A stretch of 64,000 bases of DNA from Flavobacteriales bacterium UBA5081 (GTDB taxonomy: Bacteria > Bacteroidota > Bacteroidia > Flavobacteriales_E > Vicingaceae): positions 16,566-80,565 of the forward strand of contig DIAJ01000015.1 in the NCBI GenBank assembly GCA_002415785.1. Reading direction: 5' to 3'. Positions 26,370 to 35,542 of this stretch are shown here, piece after piece. The notes below the pieces were generated by a model. The model saw only the letters and a list, made by a program, of their open reading frames with translations, was not told the origin of the DNA and made no database searches. The first letter of the stretch is position 1. Each line of letters begins with the position of its first letter. A program made the translations under genes and the position numbers.

Positions 26370-26867
26370 TTACTGTACCAAGATAAATCCGATTACAAAT
26401 CCCACGGCAAATGAAGTCCAAAATATAGTTTGATTTCTCTTTTTGTCGGATAAAACTCTTTCTTCAACCTCATCTTTTTTAATGTCGGTTTCAAGCAATG
26501 GTTTCTCTTCAGAGGTAAATTGATAAAATACAGCTTCACATCGATAACAGCTGCTACTGAAATCAGGTCGGCTTTCTTTTGTAATGACGATTAAATCAGC
26601 TTTTCTTGCACATGCCTCACCAATCAGTATTTCAATTGCTTCTTGTTCATTGCAGCCGGCTGAGAAACCTGTATCCTTTAATTCAATTTTGCCAACTACC
26701 TTTGTATTGGTGTCAGTAACAGAATAAAATTTTTTTATAGGTATTTCGCAGGAAACATAATCCGTTTTTTCAATTTGATATCCGCTTCGAATAACTTTGT
26801 GACTACAGCTGCTCATTAATAGTAAGCTACTTATGATTATGAAGGGTTGGAAGAAGGAGCGTCTCAA
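26370..26867 (-). CDS. Putative lipoprotein with C-terminal membrane segment
   Basis: 165 residues. The signal FFQPFIIISSLLLMSSCS ends in a lipobox (LMSSC). The mature part has several cysteines (YVSCEIPI, SAGCNEQEAIE, GEACARKADLIVI, SSSCYRCEAVFYQF), and the last residues form a hydrophobic stretch (FWTSFAVGFVIGFILVQ). EACARKADLIVITKE resembles parts of Bacteroidota proteins that track metal or stress, but I do not recognise a named family. It stands alone between the two hem gene groups. Confidence 0.6.
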   Translation of the reverse strand: MRRSFFQPFIIISSLLLMSSCSHKVIRSGYQIEKTDYVSCEIPIKKFYSVTDTNTKVVGKIELKDTGFSAGCNEQEAIEILIGEACARKADLIVITKESRPDFSSSCYRCEAVFYQFTSEEKPLLETDIKKDEVEERVLSDKKRNQTIFWTSFAVGFVIGFILVQ

Positions 26868-26964
26868 GTCTTTTATTTTTAGGATAAATATAACAGAACA
26901 TTTTTAATTAATAAAATTGATTTCATTTTCTGCTTTCACACTTTTCGCTTTAAGCTTTCAAGCG

Positions 26965-26972
26965 TACTTTTG
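26965..26972 (+). promoter_or_regulatory. -7 promoter element of hemL-hemE
   Basis: TACTTTTG matches TAnnTTTG and lies 56 bases before the hemL ATG. The -33 region (TTTTC near 26942) is weak. Confidence 0.5.
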
Positions 26973-27028
26973 CCCCAAAATTCAGTAGCTGAGAAAACAT
27001 AGCTTTTTTACTGAAAAAAGATATTTAA

Positions 27029-28312
27029 ATGAAGTTAGATCAATCAAAAGCCTTGATGGAGCGAGCCAACAAATCTTTAGTTGGTGGAGTAAATAGTCCC
27101 GTTAGAGCGTTTAATTCCGTCGGTGGCGATGCGCTTTTTATTGAAAAAGCAAAAGGGATTTACATCACCGATGTGGATGGTAATGAATACATCGACTTAG
27201 TGGGCTCTTACGGACCAATGATTTTAGGTCATGCGCACCCCAAAGTAAATGAAGCAGTAAAAAAAGCCCTAGATAAAAGTTATACTTATGGAGCCACTAC
27301 GGAAGGCGAAGTGGAAATGGCGGAAATGATCAAAGAAGCTTTCCCTCAAATCGACAAGGTTCGTTTTGTAAACTCCGGAACGGAGGCGGTTTTTAGCGCC
27401 ATTCGTTTGGCAAGAGCATATACCGGAAGAGATAAGATCGTAAAATTTGCCGGATGTTATCACGGACATTCCGACTCACTTTTAGTAGCGGCAGGCTCAG
27501 GAGTAGCTACTTTGGGAATTCCCGGAAGTAAAGGCGTACCTGAAGCTGCAGTAAAAGATACTTTGATTGCTCAATACAACGACATTGAAAGCGTAAAAAC
27601 TATTCTAGAAAAGTACCCCAACGAAATTGCGGGAATTTTCATTGAACCGGTAGCCGGAAATATGGGGGTAGTTGTGCCGGAGCAAGAATTTATGAAAGAA
27701 CTTCGCGCATTGACCAAAGAACACGGCATTGCTTTAGTAATTGATGAGGTGATGACCGGTTTTAGACAAAAATTCGGAGGCGCACAGGACTATTTTGGCA
27801 TTGAAGCCGACATCATTTGCATGGGAAAAGTAATTGGTGGAGGAATGCCTGTGGGTGCTTATGCCGGAAAAGCCGAGATTATGGATTTGGTATCGCCATT
27901 AGGTGGCGTTTATCAAGCCGGAACTTTGAGTGGTAGTCCGATAGCCATGGCTTGTGGTTTGGCGACTTTAAAAGAGTTGAAAAATTACGATTATCAAAAA
28001 GCCGATGAAATGGGCAAAAAGGTGAAAGCTGCTTTGGAAGCTGCTGCTGCAGAAGCAGGGGTGGAAGTGACAGTTAACCAATTTGGCTTGATGGTCAATC
28101 CGTTTTTTACCAATCAAAAAGTAACTGACTTCGACAGTGCACAAACTTCAGACACTTCACTTTTTGCCAAATTCTTCTGGGCAATGGCTGAAAACGGCTT
28201 GTACATTCCGCCCTCGCAATTTGAGGCTTGGTTTTTACCCATTGTGCTCACCGATGAAGAATTAAACGAAATAATTAAACGAATTCACGCGGCTTTTCAA
28301 GCCATAAAGTAA
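27029..28312 (+). CDS. hemL: Glutamate-1-semialdehyde 2,1-aminomutase
   Basis: PLP enzyme that makes 5-aminolevulinate from glutamate-1-semialdehyde, the step right after glutamyl-tRNA reductase. 427 residues: NKSLVGGVNSPVRAFNSVGG, YGPMILGHAHPKV, FVNSGTEAVFSAIRLARAYT, FAGCYHGHSDSLLV, and the PLP lysine in IICMGKVIGGGMPVGAYAG. The TLSGSPIAMACGLATL block follows. It is followed four bases later by hemE. Together with hemAC it shows the C5 route; no ALA synthase is present. Confidence 0.98.
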   Translation: MKLDQSKALMERANKSLVGGVNSPVRAFNSVGGDALFIEKAKGIYITDVDGNEYIDLVGSYGPMILGHAHPKVNEAVKKALDKSYTYGATTEGEVEMAEMIKEAFPQIDKVRFVNSGTEAVFSAIRLARAYTGRDKIVKFAGCYHGHSDSLLVAAGSGVATLGIPGSKGVPEAAVKDTLIAQYNDIESVKTILEKYPNEIAGIFIEPVAGNMGVVVPEQEFMKELRALTKEHGIALVIDEVMTGFRQKFGGAQDYFGIEADIICMGKVIGGGMPVGAYAGKAEIMDLVSPLGGVYQAGTLSGSPIAMACGLATLKELKNYDYQKADEMGKKVKAALEAAAAEAGVEVTVNQFGLMVNPFFTNQKVTDFDSAQTSDTSLFAKFFWAMAENGLYIPPSQFEAWFLPIVLTDEELNEIIKRIHAAFQAIK

Positions 28313-28316
28313 TAAG

Positions 28317-29345
28317 ATGACAGCATTTAACGACCGCTTTTTAAAAGCTTGCAGACAAGAAGAAACTGACCGTCCACCCGTGTGGTTTATGCGCCAAGCA
28401 GGAAGGTATCAAGAAAAATATAGAGCCATTCGCAAGAAGCACACTTTGGTAGAAATTTGTAAAATTCCCGAGGTTTGTGCAGAGGTAACGCTATTACCCA
28501 TCGAGCAATTTGGTTTTGATGCTGCCATTGTATTTTCAGACATCATGATTCCTCTGGAACCCATGGGAGTTGATTTTGAGTACAAAGAAGGTGTTGGTCC
28601 CGTAATTAATAATCCAATCAAAAGCAAAAAAGATGTTGAAAACCTGAAAGATTTGGATTTTGGGAAAGATTTGCTTTATACCGGTGAGTCTTTAGGGATA
28701 TTGAGAAAAGCGTTGAACGTGCCTTGCTTGGGTTTTGTAGGCGCACCCTTTACTTTAGCGTCCTATATGCTGGAAGGCGGTCCTTCGAAGAGTTACATTA
28801 AAATGAAGTCTTTCATGTACCGTGAAACAGAGGCTTGGCATTTATTAATGGACAAACTAGCGAAAAACATGGCGCAGTATCTGCTTTTTCAAGTGGAAAG
28901 TGGCGCAATGGCTGTTCAAATTTTTGATTCATGGGTGGGCATTTTAAATCGTGAAGATTATCGTGAATTTGTTTTACCACACATGCAAAAAATGGTGGAA
29001 GAGATTAAATCTGCTACCAATGTTCCTGTGGTGATGTTTGGAACTAATTCTTCGCATTTATTGCAAGACATGAAAACAACCGGAGCAGATGTAATTGGCA
29101 TCGACTGGAAAACAGATATGCCGTCAGCTTGGAAAGAACTTAACTACGAAGTTGCCGTTCAAGGAAATTTAGATCCTACTTTATTGTTTGCGGACTGGGA
29201 ATTAATTGAGATTAGAGCCAAAAAACTGTTAGACAGCATGCCCGATCGCCCGGGATTCATTTTTAACCTCGGACATGGCATTTTACCTAAAACACCTGAG
29301 GAGAATGTTCGAAAGTTGGTGAATTTGGTGCAGGGGAGAAGCTAA
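28317..29345 (+). CDS. hemE: Uroporphyrinogen decarboxylase
   Basis: Removes four carboxyl groups from uroporphyrinogen III to give coproporphyrinogen III. 342 residues. The N-terminal RPPVWFMRQAGRYQEKYR, FSDIMIPLEPMGVDFEY, GFVGAPFTLASYMLEGG, QGNLDPTLLFADW and the C-terminal FNLGHGILPKTPEENV are all diagnostic. It starts four bases after hemL. The later heme steps (HemN/HemF, HemG/HemY, HemH) are not in the window. Confidence 0.98.
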   Translation: MTAFNDRFLKACRQEETDRPPVWFMRQAGRYQEKYRAIRKKHTLVEICKIPEVCAEVTLLPIEQFGFDAAIVFSDIMIPLEPMGVDFEYKEGVGPVINNPIKSKKDVENLKDLDFGKDLLYTGESLGILRKALNVPCLGFVGAPFTLASYMLEGGPSKSYIKMKSFMYRETEAWHLLMDKLAKNMAQYLLFQVESGAMAVQIFDSWVGILNREDYREFVLPHMQKMVEEIKSATNVPVVMFGTNSSHLLQDMKTTGADVIGIDWKTDMPSAWKELNYEVAVQGNLDPTLLFADWELIEIRAKKLLDSMPDRPGFIFNLGHGILPKTPEENVRKLVNLVQGRS

Positions 29346-29369
29346 TCGTTAAATTCCTAGAGTTGGGAA

Positions 29370-30083
29370 ATGCCTAAAATGAAAAGCTTACTAAGCATAC
29401 TTTTTTTTATTGGGACTGCTCCGCTTTTTAGTCAAGTAGACTTAGGAGCCGAAGCTACTTATTCATTTACAAACTCAAATGTTGATGTTCCCGGGTACTT
29501 GGCTGATAACCATAAAAACGTATCAAGTGGAAATGGGTCAGATTTTTCTTTAGGACTTATTCTTGATTTTAAAAGTGCTTCAACCATAAGAATGGGATTT
29601 AGGACTTGGAGGGTTCCTTTTAAACATACTTATGTTAGAGATAACAATCGGTCTTATGTCGAAGAGGGAAAGTTTCGAACAAATGGGCTATACTTCAGAT
29701 ATGAACCTAGCTGGGATTATATCTTTATATCAGTTGGTTTTGATATTGGAGTTTCTCATTTGTATAAAAATGATTTAACTGTACTTAATGGTAATGGAGA
29801 AAAGGTGCGTTCTGAAAGCAATAGAAGAAAATCCGTTTTGCCAAATGGGTTTGATCCGCCTGTTAATATGGTATTCAGTTTAGGGCCATTAATTCCGATT
29901 AATGAGTCATTTAAAATAAAAGGTATAGTTGGTTTTATATTTCCGATGAAAGTGCTTTATGACCCAATGGTATCCTATCAACAAGTGTATTTGAGTTCAG
30001 GAAAACAAGCTCCGGATGCCGAGCCCACAATAAACTACCTCGTTAATTTTAAATTTGGAGTCGGGCTTGATTATTATTTTTAA
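29370..30083 (+). CDS. Probable outer-membrane beta-barrel protein
   Basis: 237 residues with a signal peptide (MKSLLSILFFIGTAPLFSQ; the ATG at 29370 or 29379 are both possible). The mature part alternates polar and hydrophobic residues and ends in an aromatic strand, VNFKFGVGLDYYF, as expected for an outer-membrane barrel. VFSLGPLIPINESFKIKGIV and YEPSWDYIFISVGFDIGVSH are candidate strands. It is 24 bases after hemE on the same strand but is probably unrelated to heme synthesis. The substrate is unknown. Confidence 0.65.
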   Translation: MPKMKSLLSILFFIGTAPLFSQVDLGAEATYSFTNSNVDVPGYLADNHKNVSSGNGSDFSLGLILDFKSASTIRMGFRTWRVPFKHTYVRDNNRSYVEEGKFRTNGLYFRYEPSWDYIFISVGFDIGVSHLYKNDLTVLNGNGEKVRSESNRRKSVLPNGFDPPVNMVFSLGPLIPINESFKIKGIVGFIFPMKVLYDPMVSYQQVYLSSGKQAPDAEPTINYLVNFKFGVGLDYYF

Positions 30084-30106
30084 CTGGATGGGGAAGCGTA
30101 TAGCTG

Positions 30107-30686
30107 CTACCTATTATTCCGTCGATCTTGCTTTCCTAGATTTTTTAAAAAGCGGTAGGTTTTTTTTTCAGTATAGTTAACAATCTTTTCTCTCTGCTTT
30201 TCTTTTTTGCGTAAATAACCGGAGGGGTTAATCCAAAATTTTCTGTATTTGTTTGTAAGTAAGCCTTTAGAAGTTTTTAAATTGCCTTTTGCAATTGCTG
30301 CAGGGGTTAAAACAAAAGGCAATATTATACTTGCCGTGGAGATAAGATATGCATTGGCTGCAATTGTAAGCAACCCCACTCCTGTCCAAATTATATTGTG
30401 TTTTCTTTCGACATATTTGATGCTATCAAACTGCATGATGATATAATCATCGCTTTTGTTTGTGTCTAAGGTAGCATAAAACCCAATTTCTTTTTTGTTG
30501 AATCGGTCGATGCCGTTTTTTAACTTGATCTATTAATTGCGTGCTTAAGTCAGACTCGAATTTATCAGAAAATTCGACGGAGAGATGAAGTGTGTCGAGG
30601 TTGACTGTTTTATTAAGCGTGTAGACTTGTGCATTAATTACATTGGAGAATAGTATAGTGAAAGTATATATAATAAGTTTTTTCAT
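30107..30686 (-). pseudogene. Exported protein of unknown function, split by a +1 frameshift
   Basis: Two reading frames on the minus strand (30447-30686 and 30107-30436) belong to one gene. The first has a signal peptide (KKLIIYTFTILFSNVINAQ) and goes out of frame at an A6 run (complement of 30516-30521). With one A fewer the protein reads on as QVKNGIDRFNKKEIGFYATL, then DTNKSDDYIIMQFDSIKYVE, and joins the second part, giving 192 residues. A hydrophobic stretch (GLLTIAANAYLISTASIILP) lies in the second half, followed by a basic tail. Function unknown. It could be genuine decay or a homopolymer sequencing error. Confidence 0.75.
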
Positions 30687-30728
30687 TTAAATTAATTGCA
30701 GAAATACTACTGTTAAAAATATCTATTT

Positions 30729-31649
30729 TTATTTGCTTAAAATGCTGACAGTAAGTATCATTGGAATTAAGAAGTAAACAATAGGATGAACTGACAATCT
30801 CTTGCTAGCCTTTAATTGATTTAACTCAATAATTTTGATTTCATCTCCGATTTCAATAATTGAGTATTTCAATAAGTATTTGCCATTGTCTTCTTTTGAG
30901 TATGCATCAATGATTATATTTTTAACTTTTTCGGGGAGAATGATTCCTTCAAACTCATCACTTTTCTTTCTTTTTTTATAAAAAACCTGTCCTTCATAAA
31001 GGCTGTCAACCTCAGAGGTGTTAACTTTATTATTAATAGTTAAAGTTTCTTTTTTGGGTATATATTTTTGACTTAATGTATCAGGTTCAATTGTACTAAT
31101 GTATTTGTTTAAATCGCGAAAAGATTGATAAAAGAAATTGTAAGTAAAGTCATCTAAGGTGTATTTTTTTTCTCTAATTAATGTGTCAATCTCTAATTTG
31201 TCATGCCAAAGTAAAAAAGTGTCTTTATCTTTTTCCAAGTAATAGTTAACAGCTATTTCAAAATGCCTTGATTTCTTTTTTGTTAAGTAATCATTTGGTT
31301 CGTTCTCTGAGATATATAGGTTCGTAAAGGCAACTATAACTTTTTTCTTACCAATTTTTGCAAGTTTCATTGCTCGATCAAAGTATGGATTAAATACAGC
31401 AGGAAGTTCGTCTGTGACTTGAAGGATAACTTTGCCTCTATCTTGATAGTATATCTCTCCAATTTGTAAGATGTGTTTGCGGTTATCTATTACACCACTA
31501 ATTTGAAAGCTCGAGGTATCTAATTTTAGACCATACAAAGGCATTTTAAATTCTTGATATAGTATTTGCTCGTAATCTTGAGCTGATATATAAAGACTTG
31601 TATGGAAGAAGATTAGAAGTAAAAAGTATTTTTTAAAAGTGTTTATCAT
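30729..31649 (-). CDS. Exported protein of unknown function
   Basis: 306 residues with a signal peptide (FKKYFLLLIFFHTSLYISAQ) and a C-terminal hydrophobic anchor (HPIVYFLIPMILTVSILSK). The central part is rich in charged residues and DTL/DSL segments (IEPDTLSQKYIPKKETLTIN), with no motif I recognise. It lies 42 bases upstream of the frameshifted exported protein at 30107-30686, so the two may be an operon. Both have AQ-ending signals. Confidence 0.6.
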   Translation of the reverse strand: MINTFKKYFLLLIFFHTSLYISAQDYEQILYQEFKMPLYGLKLDTSSFQISGVIDNRKHILQIGEIYYQDRGKVILQVTDELPAVFNPYFDRAMKLAKIGKKKVIVAFTNLYISENEPNDYLTKKKSRHFEIAVNYYLEKDKDTFLLWHDKLEIDTLIREKKYTLDDFTYNFFYQSFRDLNKYISTIEPDTLSQKYIPKKETLTINNKVNTSEVDSLYEGQVFYKKRKKSDEFEGIILPEKVKNIIIDAYSKEDNGKYLLKYSIIEIGDEIKIIELNQLKASKRLSVHPIVYFLIPMILTVSILSK

Positions 31650-31684
31650 GGTTAGCTGATTAGATACTAAAAAAACAACAAATT

Positions 31685-33205
31685 CTACAACAACACCCCT
31701 ACAATCACTGCAGTAAATAAGGAAGCTAAGGTGCCGCCGATAAGGGCTTTTACACCGTATTTAGCCAATAATCCTTTGCGTGTGGGAGCTAGTGCGCCAA
31801 TACCTCCAATCTGTATGCCGATAGAGGCAAAGTTGGCAAAGCCACACAAAATGTAAGTTGCCATGGTGATGCTTTTTTGTTCTGCAAATGCTCCGGATGC
31901 TTTCATATCGCCAAGGGAAACGTAAGCCACAAATTCGTTTAAAATGGTTTTTTCACCTAAAAGCTGACCGACTAAAATCATGTCTTCCTTTGCTACGCCC
32001 ATTAACCAAGCAACAGGAGCAAAAGTATAACCGATGATAAATTCGAAGGTCAAACCATTGAAGTTAGTGTGTTCAATAATTAAAGTATTCAGTCCACTGT
32101 AGTGTCCGATTAAGTCTTTTAAAATGTAATTACCCATGGTGATGAAAGCAATAAAGACTAAAAGCATTCCTCCAACATTTACTGCAAGCTTAATTCCTTC
32201 AGTGGTTCCATTGGCAATGGCCTCTAAAGCATTTCCACCAATCTTTTCCTGACTGATTTCCATTTTGTCGTTGATTTTTTCCGTTTCAGGAACCAACATC
32301 TTGGCGGCGATTACAGCTGCCGGAGCCGACATCACAGAAGCGGCTAATAAGTGTTTGGCAAAGTAAATTTGCTCAGCCTCATCGCCACCGCCTAAAAAAC
32401 CGATGTAAGCGGCTAAAACTCCTCCGGCAATAGTTGCCATTCCTCCTGACATCAAGCAAAGTAATTCTGACTTTGTCATGCTTCCTAAATAGGGTTTTAC
32501 CAAAAGTGGAGCTTCTGTTTGACCTAAGAAAATGTTTCCTGCTGCTGCTAAACTTTCCGCACCCGAAAGCTTCATGAGTCGCTTCATCAACCAAGCAAAA
32601 CCATAAACGAATTTCTGAAGAATTCCCCAATAATAAAGCAGACTGGTTAAAGCGGAAAAGAACACAATGGTAGGAAGCACTTGTACCACAAAGTTGATAA
32701 AACCGACTTCAATTTTTTGAGTAACGAAAGACTCAAAAAGAAAGGCTGTGCCCGCATTGGTAAAGGAAATGATTTTGACAAAAAACTGACTAATCATTTC
32801 AAAGAATTGCTCTGCAATAGGAACTTTTAATACCAAAAGTGCCAACACAATTTGCATGAGCAGGCCTTTGCCCACTAATGACCAGTTGATCGCTCGACGG
32901 TTTTCGCTAAATAAAAATGCTATAAGCAGAAGGGATATCATGCCAAGTAAACCTCTAAAAAAAGAGGTGAAAGTGAAACCCGAAAGTGCTTTTATTTCTC
33001 TTTGGTTAACTTCTTCCTCAGTTTGACTTTGAGCAGCAGAAGAACTGTCTATTTGATCAACAGTATCGATTAAACTTTCTGCTTCTGTAGCAAAGGATTC
33101 TTGGCTAAAAACAAATAAAATAAAGAGAAGATGTAGGAACGATATTGATTTCAAGGAAGTAAAATGATGCTTAGTTGCTTGACTTGTTACGTTTTTGAAT
33201 TTCAT
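31685..33205 (-). CDS. Concentrative nucleoside transporter (NupC/CNT family)
   Basis: Na+- or H+-coupled nucleoside uptake in the inner membrane. I start it at MKFKNVTSQ (33205); an earlier ATG at 33229 adds eight residues. An N-terminal signal-like segment (FLHLLFILFVFSQESFATEA) and a Ser/Gln/Glu-rich stretch precede the CNT core. The core has GLLMQIVLALLVLKVPI, GAESLAAAGNIFLGQTEAPL, LLCLMSGGMATIAGGVLAAY and the end YILCGFANFASIGIQIGGIG. The gene overlaps the 3' end of the bifunctional nuclease gene by 35 bases. The exact substrate range is unknown. Confidence 0.93.
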   Translation of the reverse strand: MKFKNVTSQATKHHFTSLKSISFLHLLFILFVFSQESFATEAESLIDTVDQIDSSSAAQSQTEEEVNQREIKALSGFTFTSFFRGLLGMISLLLIAFLFSENRRAINWSLVGKGLLMQIVLALLVLKVPIAEQFFEMISQFFVKIISFTNAGTAFLFESFVTQKIEVGFINFVVQVLPTIVFFSALTSLLYYWGILQKFVYGFAWLMKRLMKLSGAESLAAAGNIFLGQTEAPLLVKPYLGSMTKSELLCLMSGGMATIAGGVLAAYIGFLGGGDEAEQIYFAKHLLAASVMSAPAAVIAAKMLVPETEKINDKMEISQEKIGGNALEAIANGTTEGIKLAVNVGGMLLVFIAFITMGNYILKDLIGHYSGLNTLIIEHTNFNGLTFEFIIGYTFAPVAWLMGVAKEDMILVGQLLGEKTILNEFVAYVSLGDMKASGAFAEQKSITMATYILCGFANFASIGIQIGGIGALAPTRKGLLAKYGVKALIGGTLASLFTAVIVGVLL

Positions 33206-33770
33206 CGCGAAGTTTGGAAGCTTCCTCATAATTTTCAGTGTCGATGGCTTTTTCTAAGCGCTCGTTTAGTTCATCTATTGAAAGCGAATCTAAGCCTTTT
33301 TTTTGTTTTGTGCTTCTAGGTTTTTTGCTCTTTGGAGCGGGAGCTTCTGCTGCGGCATCTTCTTCAAGTACAATTCCCGCTTTCTCTAAGATAAACTCAA
33401 AAGTGTATATTGGGCACTTAAAGCGAACTGCCAAAGCTACGGCATCAGATGTTCGTGTATCAATTTCAACTTCTTGATTGTTTTGTAAGCAAATTAGTTT
33501 GGCGTAAAATACACCTTCAACTAAATTGTAAATAATAATTTCTTTAATATCGATTTTAAAAGACTCGGCGAAGCTCTTAAAAAGATCGTGAGTTAAAGGT
33601 CTGCTAGGCGTCATGTCTTCTAATTCAATGGCAATGGCTTGAGCCTCGAATCCGCCGATTATAATAGGTAATCTGCGTTTGCCATCTTGCTCAGCTAACA
33701 CCAAGGCATAAGCACCCGATTGTGTTTGGCTGTATGAAAGTCCGACGATATCTAGTGCAATTTTCTTCAT
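33171..33770 (-). CDS. Bifunctional nuclease (BFN/DUF151) with UVR-like tail
   Basis: 199 residues from MKKIALDIVGLSYSQ (an ATG three codons earlier at 33779 is also possible). The BFN domain (about 1-130) shows QTQSGAYALVLAEQDGKRRL then PIIIGGFEAQAIAIELE, PSRPLTHDL, and EVEIDTRTSDAVALAVRFKC with PIYTFEFILEKAGI. After a basic Pro/Ala-Lys linker comes a C-terminal helical motif (LEKAIDTENYEEASKLRDEI) resembling the UvrB/C (UVR) domain. Described BFN proteins have DNase/RNase activity; the physiological role is unclear. Confidence 0.92.
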   Translation of the reverse strand: MKKIALDIVGLSYSQTQSGAYALVLAEQDGKRRLPIIIGGFEAQAIAIELEDMTPSRPLTHDLFKSFAESFKIDIKEIIIYNLVEGVFYAKLICLQNNQEVEIDTRTSDAVALAVRFKCPIYTFEFILEKAGIVLEEDAAAEAPAPKSKKPRSTKQKKGLDSLSIDELNERLEKAIDTENYEEASKLRDEIQKRNKSSN

Positions 33771-33792
33771 CTGCTGCAAATCATTTTAGAAA

Positions 33793-33818
33793 GTAGGAGC
33801 GAAAATATTCGCCCCTAC
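33793..33818 (-). terminator. Hairpin between etfA and the bifunctional nuclease gene
   Basis: GTAGG-A-GCGAA (33793-33803), AATA loop, TTCGC-C-CCTAC (33808-33818) form a stem with one mismatch, 9 bases past the etfA stop. The following minus-strand sequence is only moderately T-rich, so it may be an attenuator or a processing hairpin rather than a full terminator. Confidence 0.5.
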
Positions 33819-33826
33819 TGTGGATT

Positions 33827-34789
33827 TTATGCGTTAGAATCTAAATTCATCGATTTTGCGGCTTCTACCAACTTAGGCACCACGTCAAATGCATCGCCTA
33901 CAATACCGTAGTCGGCAGATTTAAAGAAAGGCGCTTCCGGATCATTGTTAATTACAACAATTACTTTACTTTGGTTTACACCTGCTAAATGTTGAATAGC
34001 TCCTGAAATACCAATAGCAATGTAAAGGTTCGGGCGAATTGCCACACCGGTTTGACCTACATGCTCGTGGTGAGGTCTCCAGTCCATATCGGCTACCGGA
34101 CGAGAGCAAGCAGTTGCTGCGCCCAGCGCTTTTGCTAAGTCTTCAATCATGCCCCAGTTTTCAGGACCTTTTAAGCCTCTTCCTGCACTAACCACTTTTT
34201 CAGCTTCAGTTAATGGCAAGTCAGCTTCTTCCATTTTTTGCTCTTTAACTTGAAGTCTTGAGCTTCCTAAGTCGGCACTGAATTCTTCAATTGTTGCACT
34301 TTTTTCGTTTTCCTTTTTCTCAATAGAGTTAGGCATAACAGAAATAATTCTATATTCAGAGTTGATTTTTGTATGTGCAAAAGCCTTTCCGGAGAAAACA
34401 GCTTTTTTAACAACAAAACCATCTGTAGTATCAGGAAGTGCAACCGCACCGGAAACTAAACCGGCGTCCATCTTTGCTGCTAAAATAGGAGCAACTGACT
34501 TTCCACTCAAATCGTGAGGAAAAATAATGGTTTTAGCACCTTCTTTTTCAGCAGCAGCTTTTAATGCAGCAGCAATTAAAGTCGGTTGAAAGTCGGCTAA
34601 AGCAGCATCTTTGCAGTGCAGCACTTTATCTGCTCCGTACTTTCCTAAACTTTCAAGACCTTCAGCTTCGCCGGCTACAAGAGCCACTACTTGGTCGCCA
34701 TCAGCCATTTGAGAAGCATAAGAAACTGCTTCAAAAGCTGATTTATGTAATTTGTTATTTGCCGAATCGGCGTATACTAATATTGACAT
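33827..34789 (-). CDS. etfA: Electron transfer flavoprotein subunit alpha
   Basis: FAD-carrying subunit of ETF, which takes electrons from acyl-CoA dehydrogenases. 320 residues. The C-terminal FAD domain shows VVSAGRGLKGPENWGMIEDL, ACSRPVADMDW, HVGQTGVAIRPNLYIAIGIS with GAIQHLAGV, and VIVVINNDPEAPFFKSADYG. It starts 12 bases after etfB on the minus strand. A role in fatty-acid or amino-acid oxidation is likely. Confidence 0.97.
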   Translation of the reverse strand: MSILVYADSANNKLHKSAFEAVSYASQMADGDQVVALVAGEAEGLESLGKYGADKVLHCKDAALADFQPTLIAAALKAAAEKEGAKTIIFPHDLSGKSVAPILAAKMDAGLVSGAVALPDTTDGFVVKKAVFSGKAFAHTKINSEYRIISVMPNSIEKKENEKSATIEEFSADLGSSRLQVKEQKMEEADLPLTEAEKVVSAGRGLKGPENWGMIEDLAKALGAATACSRPVADMDWRPHHEHVGQTGVAIRPNLYIAIGISGAIQHLAGVNQSKVIVVINNDPEAPFFKSADYGIVGDAFDVVPKLVEAAKSMNLDSNA

Positions 34790-34801
34790 AATTCTTTCTT
34801 T

Positions 34802-35542
34802 TTAAATAACTTTAGCTTCGTTTCTTAATAATTCAAGTAATTCAGCAGCATTGTCTGCATCTATGTATTTGCAGTCGCCTTTTGCCGGAGGAAGTTCGTA
34901 AGAAACTATTTCCGTAGCGTTTTCTGCTTCAGCAGGCTCAATCACATTAAGGGGCTTTGTTCTAGCTGCCATAATTCCTCTCATATTTGGGATTCTAGCT
35001 TCTGCCATACCTTTCGCTGCACTTAATACAAATGGAGTTTCAACTTCAATTACTTCTTTACCGCCTTGTATATCTCTTTGAACAGTGGCTTTGTTGCCAT
35101 CCATTTCCATTTTAGAGGCATTGGAAATAAAAGGCTGATCTAAAATTGCAGCAATCATTCCACCAACTTGTGAGCCGTTATAGTCAATGGTTTCCTTGCC
35201 GCAAAGTACCAAGTCAAAATTATTTTCCTTTGCATACTTGGCTATTTGCTTAGCCGTGTACAATGCGTCGGTTGGCTCGGCATCAATTCTTACAGCATCA
35301 TCAGCTCCAATAGCCAATGCCTTTCTAATAGTTGGGTCGTTATCTGCTTTTCCAACATTAATTACAGTTACCGATCCGCCTTGAGCTTCTTTAATTTCAA
35401 GCCCCTTCACTAAAGCATACCATTCATCATAAGGATTAATGATAAACTGTACACCATTAGTATCAAATTGGGTGTTGTTATCAGTAAAGGCAATTTTGGC
35501 TGTTGTGTCCGGTGCCTTACTGATGCATACAAGTATCTTCAT
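34802..35542 (-). CDS. etfB: Electron transfer flavoprotein subunit beta
   Basis: AMP-binding partner of EtfA. 246 residues: MKILVCISKAPDTTAKIAF, INPYDEWYALVKGLEIKE, VLCGKETIDYNGSQVGGMIA, and the ETF-beta signature region VETPFVLSAAKGMAEARIPN followed by MRGIMAARTKPL. First gene of the etfBA pair and divergent from pdhB across a 287-base A+T-rich gap. Confidence 0.97.
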   Translation of the reverse strand: MKILVCISKAPDTTAKIAFTDNNTQFDTNGVQFIINPYDEWYALVKGLEIKEAQGGSVTVINVGKADNDPTIRKALAIGADDAVRIDAEPTDALYTAKQIAKYAKENNFDLVLCGKETIDYNGSQVGGMIAAILDQPFISNASKMEMDGNKATVQRDIQGGKEVIEVETPFVLSAAKGMAEARIPNMRGIMAARTKPLNVIEPAEAENATEIVSYELPPAKGDCKYIDADNAAELLELLRNEAKVI

